A stretch of 61,365 bases of DNA, taken from a virus. This document shows, in pieces, positions 24,496 to 33,970 of the stretch; the first letter of the stretch is position 1, and every line of letters starts with the position of its first letter. The DNA lies in the IMG/VR virus record IMGVR_UViG_3300022752_000071, positions 1 through 61,365 of that record; one strand, given 5' to 3'. Made by a program: the position numbers and the translations under genes. The notes under the pieces are model-generated. The model was not told the DNA's origin. It saw nothing but the letters and a program-made list of their open reading frames with translations, and did not search any database.

Positions 24496-25380
24496 ATGGC
24501 ATTCCCCCCAGAAGAAGTTTCCGCAACTGAACTGTTTCTCAAGCTCTCCGCTCCGGTACGTCCGAGCGAAGTGGTTGACTTCCCTCGGCGAGATCCCGAC
24601 ACGCGCCTGCCGATCGGTCGAGTTCGCCTTCAAGTGTTGAATCTCGCCGAGTACGACGAAGCGCGAATCAAAGCGCAGAACTGGCTCGTCGAGAAGAAGC
24701 GCATTCCCCGTGAACAGCACGATGCGCCGGCTGTCAAAGAGGTACTTGGCGACCGCGTTGCCAAAGAACTGCTCTCGATGGCGTGCCTTTCGGTCGATCC
24801 GATCAAGAATACGGCCGAAGCCGGCAAACCCCGCTACATTCGCCATTTCATCAACGCCGACGCCGTCGACGTGCTGATGGCCGACGAACTCGAAGCGTTG
24901 TGGATGGCGCTTCAGATGGTGCAGCGCAAGTTCGGGCCGTACGAAGGAAACATTGAGACGCCGGAGCAAGCGACGGCCTGGATGAAGCGTCTTGTGGAGG
25001 GCGGCTCCGCGCTCCCTTTAGGAGTGCTGGGCTGGCATCACTTGGTCGAATTGACCGTGTTGCTAGCGGAACGCGCGTATTCACTGTCCGCCCTCCTGGG
25101 TACCCAGTGCTCGAACTTGCCTCCTACTTTAGCTGCCTCCCTCAAGAGTTGGGATATTGGCACTTCCTCATTTGGCGCGCTTCCTGTGAGTGCCACCGAG
25201 ATTGGATTACGCGAAACTGATTTGGGCATCGACCCTGCCGAACGGAAGCGCGCGGAGGAATTTGTCGAGAGCGTGCAAGAGCAGCTTTCCGCAAAAACCG
25301 CTCCGCTTCTTCCTGATCGCCCAATTACCACCGAAGAAGCCGCGGACGTTTTCAAGCGCATGTTCAAAGACGGCGGTTGA
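24496..25380 (+). CDS. Putative tail assembly chaperone
   Basis: 294 aa between tube and tape measure, the usual place of tail assembly chaperones. Helical and acidic; EVLGDRVAKELLSMACL and ADELEALWMALQMV are notable. ATG 24496 is only 9 nt past the terminator's U-rich tail and has no Shine-Dalgarno. No programmed frameshift site was seen. Confidence 0.5.
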   Translation: MAFPPEEVSATELFLKLSAPVRPSEVVDFPRRDPDTRLPIGRVRLQVLNLAEYDEARIKAQNWLVEKKRIPREQHDAPAVKEVLGDRVAKELLSMACLSVDPIKNTAEAGKPRYIRHFINADAVDVLMADELEALWMALQMVQRKFGPYEGNIETPEQATAWMKRLVEGGSALPLGVLGWHHLVELTVLLAERAYSLSALLGTQCSNLPPTLAASLKSWDIGTSSFGALPVSATEIGLRETDLGIDPAERKRAEEFVESVQEQLSAKTAPLLPDRPITTEEAADVFKRMFKDGG

Positions 25381-25397
25381 GCTACTTGGAGTAATGC

Positions 25398-27740
25398 ATG
25401 GCCACGCTTCAATACGACTTTCGGATTGTCGGCATGGCCGACGTTGCTCGCGCTTTCAGGTCACTGGAGAACCGCGCTCGCGAACACAATCGCGCTGTTC
25501 AACAGATGTTCGGCGGCGCTGCCGGCGCACGTATGCGCGCAGGAGGCCCGGTCACACACGGCGGGCGCACTCCTCGATACGATGCCCATATACGCGGTCG
25601 GCAGCAGGCGTGGGCCGTCGAGCAACGAGCGCAAGAAAAGCAACTGCGAGAACAGAAGAACGCGGACGATCGAAAGTTTCGCGAGCAGCAGAAAGCCGCG
25701 CAACGGCAACTGCGAGCGCAGGAGAAACTGGCCAGAGACCTGCAGAAAGCCAGGGAACGGCAAATGCGCGATGAGCTTCGTAGCGCCAGCCGCTACGATG
25801 CACACGTTCGCTCGCGAGACAGAGGCGACGATTATCGGGCGCAAGACCGAAGGCGATCACGCCGTAATCGGGAAGCGCGAGACATCGTTAACGCACGCCT
25901 GGAAAGACAGCGAGGCTTCTACGGGGGCTTGGCACAAACGGCGTCGTCTCTCGGCTCTAGGGCACTGACGTTCGCGACTGCGGGAGCCGGCATGTTTCTC
26001 GGCGCGACGTATATGCAAGGTCGTGATGCTTATCGCGCGTCAACCGCGTTGGCCTCTCTGTCACGACAGACCGGGGACAAGCGCAATTTGGCGGACATCC
26101 AGAAGGGCATTTTGGACAGAGCCGGAACAGTCGCGCAAACGTACGGCGTGAAGCGAGGAGACGTCATCCGGTCCATGCTTGCTTTCCAGGCCCCGACCGG
26201 GAGCGTGCAAGGCGCGCTCGACCTTTCTGGTTACATCACTGCGATAGCTGAAGCCACCGCTTCGCAACCAGAGGATGTCGCCAAACTGGCCGGTTTGGCG
26301 TTTAAGTTCGCCCGAGACAAAGACGTCGGCATGACCGAACAGCAGGCTACGCGAACGGCAAAGCAGATTGTCGGTTCTTTCGCCGGGCACGCGGCGAAAG
26401 AATCCATCGAGATGTCTGAATACGCCGCCGTTGCGCCGCCAGTGCTCGGTGCAGCGACGAAGATGATGTCTTCAGATTTCGCGCAAACCGCCGCGATTGC
26501 TTCTGCTGTGGCGCAGAAGAGCATCGGCGGCGGCTCAAAAGGCGCAGCAGAAGCGGCGACAGCCACCGCGCGCCTAGTGGACGATTTGACTTTCCATCAA
26601 GAAAAGATTCTGGCTCTCACAAGAACCCAAGAGTTTGGGGGTAACGCTATTGATGTCATGGGCATCGACCCGGTGACTAAGATCCGAAAACTCCGCGGAT
26701 TCGAAGAAACCATTCCTGCGCTGCTTGCAGCGACAAAAGGAGATCAGTCGAAGCTGCAAAAGCTGGGCATCAACGTGCGCGGCAATCGTGCCATGACCGG
26801 ATTCCTCGACGAATACGCCCTGGGCACGAAACGGCAAGGCTCCGGTACGCCCGAAGAAAAGGGTGCCGCGGCTGTTCGCGACTTCCTTCTTGCCGCGATT
26901 TCTGATCGGCAGAGAGTCTCTGAGGGAGAAGCTAAAGAACTCGCGAAATCACGCGAGGAACTAGATCCGTACGCCAAGCTGGAAAAGGCGCTGCTCCGCT
27001 TGGCTGATCAGTCCATGCCGATTTTGACGCAGGCTGTTGAAAAGCTCGCAAGTGCATTAGGGGGCGGCGATCCTACTTCTTCGTCTGCTATCGTCACGCG
27101 CGCGGGTACGGAAGCTTTCAAAGATGCTGTAGAAAATCCCGGCACGACTGCGGCTCTTTTGCTCGGTGTCGGTGCTACCGCTAAGGGGCTGCTTGGTGCT
27201 CTAGGCACCGGCCTAAAAGCGAATGCGCTTAGGGCGGCGGGCGCGTTGGGCATGGAAAGTTTCATGGGGGTGCCTGTCGCAGAGGCCGCCGCGATGACTG
27301 CGCCAGGATTTGTTTCTACGCTTGCAACCGGACTGACTGCCGGTGTTGCGGCACTGGGAGGAGGCGCTGCCGCGACGCTAGGTGTAGCAGGAGGGCTTGC
27401 TGCTGGAGGCGTTGGCCTCGCCGGGTACAATCTCTACAAAGCGATTGAAGAAAACTCTGAACGCCCATTCATGCTCTCGGAGCCGGATTTGTTCGCGCTG
27501 TCTGGCTTGCCCGATCCGCGAGGGTTTCCAACCAACGCCGGGGAACTGATGGGAACGCTGCAAGGGCGTGTGCAAGAAAACATCGCTGCCGGCGCTCGGC
27601 CTGGCGATGCGTTGAAAACTTCTGCCGACAAGCTTGGTGCCGCCGCAGATAAACTCACCAACGCGGCAAACAGTTTGAGCAGTTCTTCGCTCAATCGCGG
27701 CGACGCGCCCTCTTCTGCCAGTCCGTCTTCTCCTCGGTAA
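25398..27740 (+). CDS. Tail tape measure protein
   Basis: 780 aa. Residues 75-180 form a very basic, Gln/Arg/Glu-rich coiled coil. The middle is helical and Ala-rich. Residues about 590-690 are hydrophobic Gly/Ala segments (AALLLGVGATAKGLLGALG, AALGGGAAATLGVAGGLAAGG), typical of tape measures. At roughly 0.15 nm per residue it predicts a tail near 115-120 nm. Confidence 0.8.
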   Translation: MATLQYDFRIVGMADVARAFRSLENRAREHNRAVQQMFGGAAGARMRAGGPVTHGGRTPRYDAHIRGRQQAWAVEQRAQEKQLREQKNADDRKFREQQKAAQRQLRAQEKLARDLQKARERQMRDELRSASRYDAHVRSRDRGDDYRAQDRRRSRRNREARDIVNARLERQRGFYGGLAQTASSLGSRALTFATAGAGMFLGATYMQGRDAYRASTALASLSRQTGDKRNLADIQKGILDRAGTVAQTYGVKRGDVIRSMLAFQAPTGSVQGALDLSGYITAIAEATASQPEDVAKLAGLAFKFARDKDVGMTEQQATRTAKQIVGSFAGHAAKESIEMSEYAAVAPPVLGAATKMMSSDFAQTAAIASAVAQKSIGGGSKGAAEAATATARLVDDLTFHQEKILALTRTQEFGGNAIDVMGIDPVTKIRKLRGFEETIPALLAATKGDQSKLQKLGINVRGNRAMTGFLDEYALGTKRQGSGTPEEKGAAAVRDFLLAAISDRQRVSEGEAKELAKSREELDPYAKLEKALLRLADQSMPILTQAVEKLASALGGGDPTSSSAIVTRAGTEAFKDAVENPGTTAALLLGVGATAKGLLGALGTGLKANALRAAGALGMESFMGVPVAEAAAMTAPGFVSTLATGLTAGVAALGGGAAATLGVAGGLAAGGVGLAGYNLYKAIEENSERPFMLSEPDLFALSGLPDPRGFPTNAGELMGTLQGRVQENIAAGARPGDALKTSADKLGAAADKLTNAANSLSSSSLNRGDAPSSASPSSPR

Positions 27741-27749
27741 AGGACCAAC

Positions 27750-28673
27750 ATGGACGTCTTTCGTGATTTGCCTCGTCTGTCTTGGCGAGGCATCGAAGTT
27801 CCGGTCGCGGCGCGCAACGTCAGTTTCAGCCAGGACGTCGTTCGCCACAAGTACGCTTACTCGGACGGCGAACTGGTCGAATCTCTTGGCCGACGCAACT
27901 GGCGATTTCAGTACACGGTGCCGTTTCGCCAGGACATTACGAAGGGTCCGTACCGAAATTTGTTCATCGAAACGTACCCGGCGTTCCTTCGCGCGTGCCG
28001 AGACCGCACTGCCGGCGAGATGGTCGATCCTGTTCTCGGTACGTTCATGGTTCGTTGCGAGCAGGTCGAGACGACCAGCGACGTGAACAAGCGAGACGGC
28101 GACGACGTTCAGGTGGTCTTCGTGCATTCGCCCGATTTGGGAGACATTGACCAATTCGGTGCGCCGCTTGCCGGCTTGGACACCGCAGTCCAAGAAGGCA
28201 AAACGCTCAATTCGCAGGTCGCGAAAATCACCAACGCCGAACTTGAGCGGCTTCGTCTAGGGCAGTTCGACGGGGTGACGGAAGAGCTTGTTGGTGGGCT
28301 TGACGCGCTCGATCAAATCGCGGGCCTTGGTGCTCAATTGACGGCGTATGTCGATCGCGTCGAAGCGACGATCGCCAAGTACGAGCACAAGGTCAACAAG
28401 ATCGCTGACGTCCTCGCGCAGATCGACAAAAAGCTCCTGAATCCGGTGAACGCGCCGATCATCCGCACGGCTCTTCGGCAAATCGACACGCTGAACCGCT
28501 TCAATCCACTGGCGGACTTCCGGCTAATCGCCACTACGACGGTAGCACAAGACATTACCGCAACTGCTTTGGCAGCGCAGCTTGGCCTCACTGTTCAAGA
28601 ACTGATCACGCTGAACGCGAATTTGCCCCTGCCGCTCATTCCCGCCGGCACTACCGTGCGGTTCTACAAATGA
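27750..28673 (+). CDS. DNA circularisation-type tail protein (Mu gpN-like) with LysM-like C-terminus
   Basis: 307 aa. The N-terminal LSWRGIEVPVAARNVSFSQDVVRHKY with an FQYTVPFRQDI segment matches the DNA_circ_N / gpN family. The C-terminal DITATALAAQLGLTVQELITLNANL...IPAGTTVRF is LysM-like, as in several baseplate hub adaptors. It overlaps the next gene by ATGA. Confidence 0.65.
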   Translation: MDVFRDLPRLSWRGIEVPVAARNVSFSQDVVRHKYAYSDGELVESLGRRNWRFQYTVPFRQDITKGPYRNLFIETYPAFLRACRDRTAGEMVDPVLGTFMVRCEQVETTSDVNKRDGDDVQVVFVHSPDLGDIDQFGAPLAGLDTAVQEGKTLNSQVAKITNAELERLRLGQFDGVTEELVGGLDALDQIAGLGAQLTAYVDRVEATIAKYEHKVNKIADVLAQIDKKLLNPVNAPIIRTALRQIDTLNRFNPLADFRLIATTTVAQDITATALAAQLGLTVQELITLNANLPLPLIPAGTTVRFYK

Positions 28674-29995
28674 CGCAGCTAGACGAGCCTTCCCTGGGTG
28701 TTCAGTTCGAAGGACTGGACCTGACGACTTTCCGCATCAAGTCGTACAGCATCGACTCGGCTTACATGACGAGCACCGATGCCTTCTCGTTCACCATGTA
28801 CGAACCGGAAGGCGACGTCGATGCCACGAGATTTCGGGGTTTGGAGCTTCAGCCGGTGTCGCTGTACCTCGACGGAAATTTGCAGGTGCGCGGCCGCGTG
28901 GAGATCACGGAAGTCGGGCAAGGGCCGGGTCTCACCATCAAATGCGAAGGACGCGACTACATGGCCGACTTGGTCGAATGCCACGTCGACCCGGCGCTCG
29001 CTATCAGCGAAAACATGAAGCTGGAGCAAGTCGTCAAGTTGGCGGCTGGTCCTGTTGGCATCGACACGGTGTCGTTCGACGCCTCTGTTTGGCGTAATTC
29101 ACGGGTCGGTGTTTCGATCGAGACGCCGCTTGGCCCAAGAACTTTCCAGAACGCGCCGCTCAAGAACTACAAAGCCAACCCCGGAGAAGGGATCTTTCAG
29201 TTCCTCTCTCGGATTTGCGCCCGTTTCGGCTGCACCGTTCAGCCGACGATGGAGCGGAACAGCGTGCTGCTAGGTGCTCCTGACTACGTGCAGTCTCCCG
29301 CGTACTCGGTTCAGCGGAGCATCAGCAGCCCGACGGCGGCTTCCAACAACGTGCTTCGAGCAGTCGCTCGCCGCAATTACACCAAGTACCCTACCGTGGC
29401 TTTGGTGAGTGGCAGGACGGGAGGCGTGGGGGAAGGCCGCGTAACGGTTTCGGCGACGAGCGCGTTGGAGGCCAACACGATCGCGACATACCGGCGAGCT
29501 TCTTCCGAGAACTTCGGCTCTGCCAAGGCCACAATCATTTCTTCGGTGCCCCAAGCACCACAAGAAACGACAATCATTCCCAGCAACGTCCAGCAAACAA
29601 TCCTCGATTTGCTGCCGGAAGACGTCTCAATCATTACGCAGCGGATTTTGCCAAAGTCCAACTACGTCCCGACGAACGCGCTTTACCGCTTGTTCTACAT
29701 GCGCGACAACATTGGCAAGGACGTCAACCAGATCATGAACGTCGCCGCGCGCGCGGCAGCGGAGCGCCTGAAAGATTGCCTTCAGTACGAGATCGTTTTC
29801 CGCGGGCACAAGGACGTCGCTACTGGTCGAACGTATGCCGTCGATACGGTGATCCAAGTCGAAGACGAAGTGTGTGACATCAGCGGTTTGCTGTGGGTGG
29901 AGCACGTTCGTTTCAACTACGACGAGAATGAAGGGCCGACGACTACGTTGACCTGCTGGCGTCCCGGTTCGTTCGGGATTGGAGCACAGGAATGA
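28670..29995 (+). CDS. Baseplate hub protein (Mu gp44/gpP-like)
   Basis: 441 aa. Features of the late-control/gp44 family: FEGLDLTTFRIKSYSIDS at the N-terminus, a LQVRGRVEITEVGQGPGLTIKCEGRDYMADLV domain and the C-terminal LLWVEHVRFNYDE. It forms the trimeric hub that carries the spike encoded next. Confidence 0.65.
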   Translation: MTQLDEPSLGVQFEGLDLTTFRIKSYSIDSAYMTSTDAFSFTMYEPEGDVDATRFRGLELQPVSLYLDGNLQVRGRVEITEVGQGPGLTIKCEGRDYMADLVECHVDPALAISENMKLEQVVKLAAGPVGIDTVSFDASVWRNSRVGVSIETPLGPRTFQNAPLKNYKANPGEGIFQFLSRICARFGCTVQPTMERNSVLLGAPDYVQSPAYSVQRSISSPTAASNNVLRAVARRNYTKYPTVALVSGRTGGVGEGRVTVSATSALEANTIATYRRASSENFGSAKATIISSVPQAPQETTIIPSNVQQTILDLLPEDVSIITQRILPKSNYVPTNALYRLFYMRDNIGKDVNQIMNVAARAAAERLKDCLQYEIVFRGHKDVATGRTYAVDTVIQVEDEVCDISGLLWVEHVRFNYDENEGPTTTLTCWRPGSFGIGAQE

Positions 29996-30708
29996 ACGTC
30001 GACATCTGCCAGATCAACACCTCGAAGCTCGACGACGAAACGAAGCTTCCGCTCATTGAAGCGTTCGTGCCGATCACCAGCGACGAAGACTACGAGTCTT
30101 TCGGCGAGGTCGGCAGCTACCAAGCACTTGGGCTGTCTGTGCTGCCGTACCCGCCCAGTGACGTCGGATTCGCTGAAGGCGTCATTCTGCGCGACGTGGG
30201 GGCCTTCAACGGAGCAATCGTCGGCGCACGCGATCCGCGGTGCGCGGGTGTGGTCGCCTCGATGCAGCCGGGAGATGCCGTCCTGCATTCTTGCGACCCC
30301 GAAGCGAAAGCGCAGGTCCGCTGCCACGCGAATCGCCAAGTGGCGCTGGTCACCGAAGGCACGGACTCCAACACAATCGCGTTGGTTTTGGACGGCGGCG
30401 CGGACAAAGTCCAGATCGCGGCGTTTGGCGGGCTGATTCAAATGTCCCCGGACGGCATTGCGCTCATTGCCCCCGAAGGCAAAAGCTCGATCCTTCTTAA
30501 CAAAAACGGCACGATTAGCATTTTGGGTAAGGTGCAAATGGGTGGCACCACAGGGTCGCACAACGTACTTGCTGCTAGGGACTCGTTGTTAACAGCGTTC
30601 AAGGCATTGCCAACGGCTGACGTTGACGCTCCCCAGTGCAGCGCCGCTTTGACCGCGCTGAAAACGCTGCTGCTGACAGCCGGCAACATGACCGTCGAGG
30701 GCAAATGA
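29992..30708 (+). CDS. Baseplate spike protein (Mu gp45/gpV-like)
   Basis: 238 aa. Central OB-like region and a C-terminal repeated beta pattern (GGLIQMSPDGIALIAPEGKSSILLNKNGTISILGKVQMGG), which would form a trimeric beta-helix tip. The conserved position is between hub and gp46-type wedge. The stop overlaps the next ATG. Confidence 0.65.
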   Translation: MNVDICQINTSKLDDETKLPLIEAFVPITSDEDYESFGEVGSYQALGLSVLPYPPSDVGFAEGVILRDVGAFNGAIVGARDPRCAGVVASMQPGDAVLHSCDPEAKAQVRCHANRQVALVTEGTDSNTIALVLDGGADKVQIAAFGGLIQMSPDGIALIAPEGKSSILLNKNGTISILGKVQMGGTTGSHNVLAARDSLLTAFKALPTADVDAPQCSAALTALKTLLLTAGNMTVEGK

Positions 30709-31016
30709 GCGCCTGCAAGTTCCCGGCACTGCAACTTGCCCCTCTGCCGGCATTGAAACTTACGCCGCTTCCTGCTTTGACGCTTCCGTCGTTCCAGGCA
30801 CCGCAACTCCCCAAGTTGCCGCCGATGCCTTCGATTGCCCCTCTGCCGGCATTGAAACTTACGCCGCTTCCTGCTTTGACGCTTCCGTCGTTCCAGGCAC
30901 CGCAACTCCCCAAGTTGCCGCCGATGCCTTCGATTGCCCCTCTGCCGGCATTAAAACTTACGCCGCTTCCTGCTTTGACGCTTCCGTCGTTTACGATACC
31001 CTGCCCCTTGGACTGA
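30705..31016 (+). CDS. Proline-rich repeat protein in the baseplate operon
   Basis: 103 aa from ATG 30705, coupled to the spike gene by ATGA. After a short head it is almost entirely three copies of a 33-residue unit made of LPAL, TLPSF, LPKLPPMPS-type phrases, ending in CPLD. The units are nearly identical in DNA. Leu-Pro periodicity suggests an extended fibre or a plug in the spike/hub. No family recognised. A Cys lies near each end. Confidence 0.7.
   Translation: MSACKFPALQLAPLPALKLTPLPALTLPSFQAPQLPKLPPMPSIAPLPALKLTPLPALTLPSFQAPQLPKLPPMPSIAPLPALKLTPLPALTLPSFTIPCPLD
30738..31000 (+). repeat. 99-bp tandem repeat, about 2.7 copies
   Basis: Units begin at 30738, 30837 and 30936. The first two are essentially identical and the third is truncated, with a G-to-A change in its leucine codon region. 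Recent expansion is likely, because synonymous positions have not diverged. Confidence 0.85.
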
Positions 31017-31020
31017 ACCG

Positions 31021-31470
31021 ATGGTTTCCGGCTCTCCTGTAGGTTCGACGCCGTTCGCGATGGCGGCTCCCGTTGCTGCACCCGCAGCGGCAACGCAGGG
31101 ACCGGCTTTGTCTCGCTACATCAATCCTGGCAGCGGCGACTACCAAATCGATTCGTACGTCGGGCAGTTAGCCGGCATGCCGACACTTCGGCAGCGCGTG
31201 CTTCTCATCCTGAATACTGAGTACGGGTCTTCGAGCGCGCTTCCGACTCTTGGCATTCGCCGCCCCGCGAAGATCACCGAATCGTTCGTGGCCGAGACGC
31301 GCGCGGCGATTCGTCAAGCATTCTATCGACTCACGGATGTCGAACGCATCATGCAGATCGACAACATCTTCATCATCAAGCAATCTGGCGGACGTGTTGA
31401 GATCACGATCGAGTACCGAGACTTGACCGTTCTTTCGCCCACCCCGCAGCTTGCGACGAGGACGATCTAA
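31021..31470 (+). CDS. Baseplate wedge protein (gp25/gp46-like)
   Basis: 149 aa. LRQRVLLILNTEYGSSSALPTLGIRRPAKI near residue 58 and the C-terminal VEITIEYRDLTVL fit the gp25-type baseplate lysozyme-like family. The N-terminus is Ala/Pro-rich. The stop overlaps the baseplate J ATG. Confidence 0.6.
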   Translation: MVSGSPVGSTPFAMAAPVAAPAAATQGPALSRYINPGSGDYQIDSYVGQLAGMPTLRQRVLLILNTEYGSSSALPTLGIRRPAKITESFVAETRAAIRQAFYRLTDVERIMQIDNIFIIKQSGGRVEITIEYRDLTVLSPTPQLATRTI

Positions 31471-32984
31471 TGGCGCTGCCTACCGACCGCTTCTATGTTC
31501 CGGCGACTGCTGGAGAAATCCGTGACGATTTCCTTGTCGACGTGCGACTCGAAGCGCGGAAATTCGCAGACGAATCGCAGGTCGATCGCATCACTCGCCC
31601 CGGTACTGATTGGCACATTCTCGCGACGGCTGTCGGCAATCTGGGGATTCTGCAATACAGCAACATCCAGAAGGCAGACATCAACTCGAACCTTCTGACG
31701 GCGACCGGGGAAAGCCTCGACGAGATTCGGGCTTCTTTTGGCCTCGCCGAAATCAGCCCCGCTCCTGCTACTGGAAGCGTTGTTGTGACCATTCCGGCCT
31801 CTGGCGCTACGGCCAACTTCAACAACGACCAGCTTGTTTTGCCGAACGGACGACGCGCCCAGGTTGATGGCGTTCACATCAGCGTGCCCGATCAGGGCGA
31901 GGTGCCCGTCATCACGATCGACAAGGGCTCGGACTGCAACGCAGAAGCCGGAACTGTCGTTCGGTTCGTCTCGCCGCCTATCAACGTCCGTTCTGAAGCC
32001 AAGGTCAGCACCAATGACCCTCTGACCGGCGGCGCGGACGAAGAGACGGACGAACGCAAACGCGACCGCATCCTGAATCGGCTCCGCAACATCCCGGCGG
32101 GAGGGAACTGGGGATTCGTCGTCGAGACGTCGCTGAACGCTTTGGCAACGGTGCAGTACGCTTTCGTCTATCCGGCGCTCGGCGGTCCTGGCAGCACCAA
32201 GGTCGCTCTCGTCAAAGACATCGACCCCGATCAGTACGATTTCTCCCGCGCGCTTTCGGCGCAGGCGACATCCATCGTACGAAACGCCCTGCACGCGAAC
32301 ATGCCCGACGAGATGGAGATCGTCGTTTCGACCGTCATCGAGCAGCAGACCAACGTCGCCATTTCAGCCGTACTGCCCAATGCCGTCACGGCTGGCGGCA
32401 ACGGGTTCGGTTGGCTTGATGCGACACCTTGGCCGCAGTCTTTCGGCGGTCCCGTACTCATCAATGCCGTCTCCAACGGCGGCAAGACGATTGACATCCT
32501 GACCGCATCCACCGCGCCGATCGCCGGGCAAACGCACATCGCATGGTGGAGTCGAGTGGACCAAGCATTCTACGTGAGACTGATTGTCTCGTTCGTCGTC
32601 ATCGGCGGCGGGTACCGCATCACGTTCGACGAGGCGCTGACCGACCACAACAACGCCACCGCGCAAGTTGGTGAGTACATCAGCCCTGCCGCCGTCAACT
32701 CGACGCAGTACGGCAAAACTTGGCAGACCAGCATGCGACGAACAGGTCCGGGCGAGAGCACCACGGACGTCAATCGCTTGCCGCGCGCACTTCGCCGGCC
32801 TTTTGCCACCGAGGATTGGTATCCTTCGCTGTCCGTCAAGCAGCTAAACGAGATGTCTTCGGCACACTCTGAAATCTCCGATCTGTCCTGGCTCTATCGG
32901 TCGGCCACCTCGCCGGCAACCGCTACTCCGACGACAGGCCCGTACATTCTCGTCCCCGGCCATTTCGGGATCTACAAGCAATGA
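31470..32984 (+). CDS. Baseplate J-like protein (Mu gp47-like)
   Basis: 504 aa. A helical start, TGESLDEIRASFGL near residue 80, a beta-rich centre and DPLTGGADEETDERKRDRILNRLRNIPAGGNWGF, the most typical part of baseplate J proteins. It builds the wedges that control sheath contraction. The C-terminal 200 residues are more divergent. Confidence 0.7.
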   Translation: MALPTDRFYVPATAGEIRDDFLVDVRLEARKFADESQVDRITRPGTDWHILATAVGNLGILQYSNIQKADINSNLLTATGESLDEIRASFGLAEISPAPATGSVVVTIPASGATANFNNDQLVLPNGRRAQVDGVHISVPDQGEVPVITIDKGSDCNAEAGTVVRFVSPPINVRSEAKVSTNDPLTGGADEETDERKRDRILNRLRNIPAGGNWGFVVETSLNALATVQYAFVYPALGGPGSTKVALVKDIDPDQYDFSRALSAQATSIVRNALHANMPDEMEIVVSTVIEQQTNVAISAVLPNAVTAGGNGFGWLDATPWPQSFGGPVLINAVSNGGKTIDILTASTAPIAGQTHIAWWSRVDQAFYVRLIVSFVVIGGGYRITFDEALTDHNNATAQVGEYISPAAVNSTQYGKTWQTSMRRTGPGESTTDVNRLPRALRRPFATEDWYPSLSVKQLNEMSSAHSEISDLSWLYRSATSPATATPTTGPYILVPGHFGIYKQ

Positions 32985-33514
32985 GCATCACCCCCACCGG
33001 CTATCCTGTTTGGGTTCGCGCGAATGGCCACACCGCCTATGGTGGGCACATCAATAAGACCAACTACCAATCGGTAGGGACGGTCAATCCACGCACGGAT
33101 CTCAGCGCGGAAAATCTTTGCCGCATCGCCGCCGATCTTGCGGCAGTGGCGCGAACCGCGCCGTTTTCGGTGTGTACGTTTCAATGCAGCGACGCCGTAC
33201 CGGCCGCGCCTACATTGAGCACGTACTACGCGATGGCCGGCAATCCCCCCACGGCTACGCGCAACGGCAACGGCGACGTCAGTTTTCTTTGGCAAGACAG
33301 CTACGCCGACGACTACGGCGTGATTGCAAACGCGAACATCATCGCCGCGGTCGGTACGGTGCTGACGCCTGCCGCAACTCCCGGCTACGTCACGACGGAA
33401 ATCAGCGATGCCGACGCCGACGGTGTGAACGACACCGTTCGCGTTCGCGTGTTCGACGAAAACGGCATGGCTGTCTCGAACGCGGTTGTCTCGCTCATTA
33501 CTTGGACGGGTTGA
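32981..33514 (+). CDS. Tail protein, paralogue 1
   Basis: 177 aa, beta-rich. Shares with the next gene an (A/T)-E-x5-A-x-D-L helix, TAPFxV, PAAPT, a (D/T)SYxD(D/E)Y motif and a terminal W. Tandem duplication is likely. Probably a minor tail or fibre-attachment protein. Confidence 0.55.
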   Translation: MSITPTGYPVWVRANGHTAYGGHINKTNYQSVGTVNPRTDLSAENLCRIAADLAAVARTAPFSVCTFQCSDAVPAAPTLSTYYAMAGNPPTATRNGNGDVSFLWQDSYADDYGVIANANIIAAVGTVLTPAATPGYVTTEISDADADGVNDTVRVRVFDENGMAVSNAVVSLITWTG

Positions 33515-33517
33515 AGC

Positions 33518-33970
33518 ATGCCGCTAGGAGGATTCGCCCCCTGCCCCTTGCCGCTTGGCGGGACCGCTCTTGACGGGCTCACCGCGGAACAGCACGCGCG
33601 GCTTGCGTCGGACCTTCGTTCGGTGATTCAGACCGCGCCCTTTGCGGTGATCCGCTTCTCTACCAACAGCACCGTCCCTCTCGCCTATCTCGGGCAACAC
33701 GACGTCGGCATTCCGGCTGCGCCGACGATTACGCTTCTCGGCGCGGGACGTGTTCGCTTGACGTGGAACACGTCTTATCGAGACGAGTACGATAACGCCT
33801 TCGCGGTCAATTTCCGAACGGTTGCCGCATCTGCCGCGTTCAGCGGAGGCAACGCGCCCGCAGTGAACGCGATCATACAAACCACGAACATGATGGAAGT
33901 ACACGCTTTCATCGTCGTGGCGGGTATTCCGACCTTCGTCAACACCGACGTTTCGCTGGTGGTGTGGTAA
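33518..33970 (+). CDS. Tail protein, paralogue 2
   Basis: 150 aa. Paralogue of 32981-33514 by the shared LTAE..ARLASDL, QTAPFAV, PAAPT and TSYRDEY pattern and a beta-strand ending in VVW. Begins with a short Gly/Pro/Cys segment in place of the longer N-terminus of its neighbour. The stop overlaps the next ATG (TAATG). Confidence 0.55.
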   Translation: MPLGGFAPCPLPLGGTALDGLTAEQHARLASDLRSVIQTAPFAVIRFSTNSTVPLAYLGQHDVGIPAAPTITLLGAGRVRLTWNTSYRDEYDNAFAVNFRTVAASAAFSGGNAPAVNAIIQTTNMMEVHAFIVVAGIPTFVNTDVSLVVW

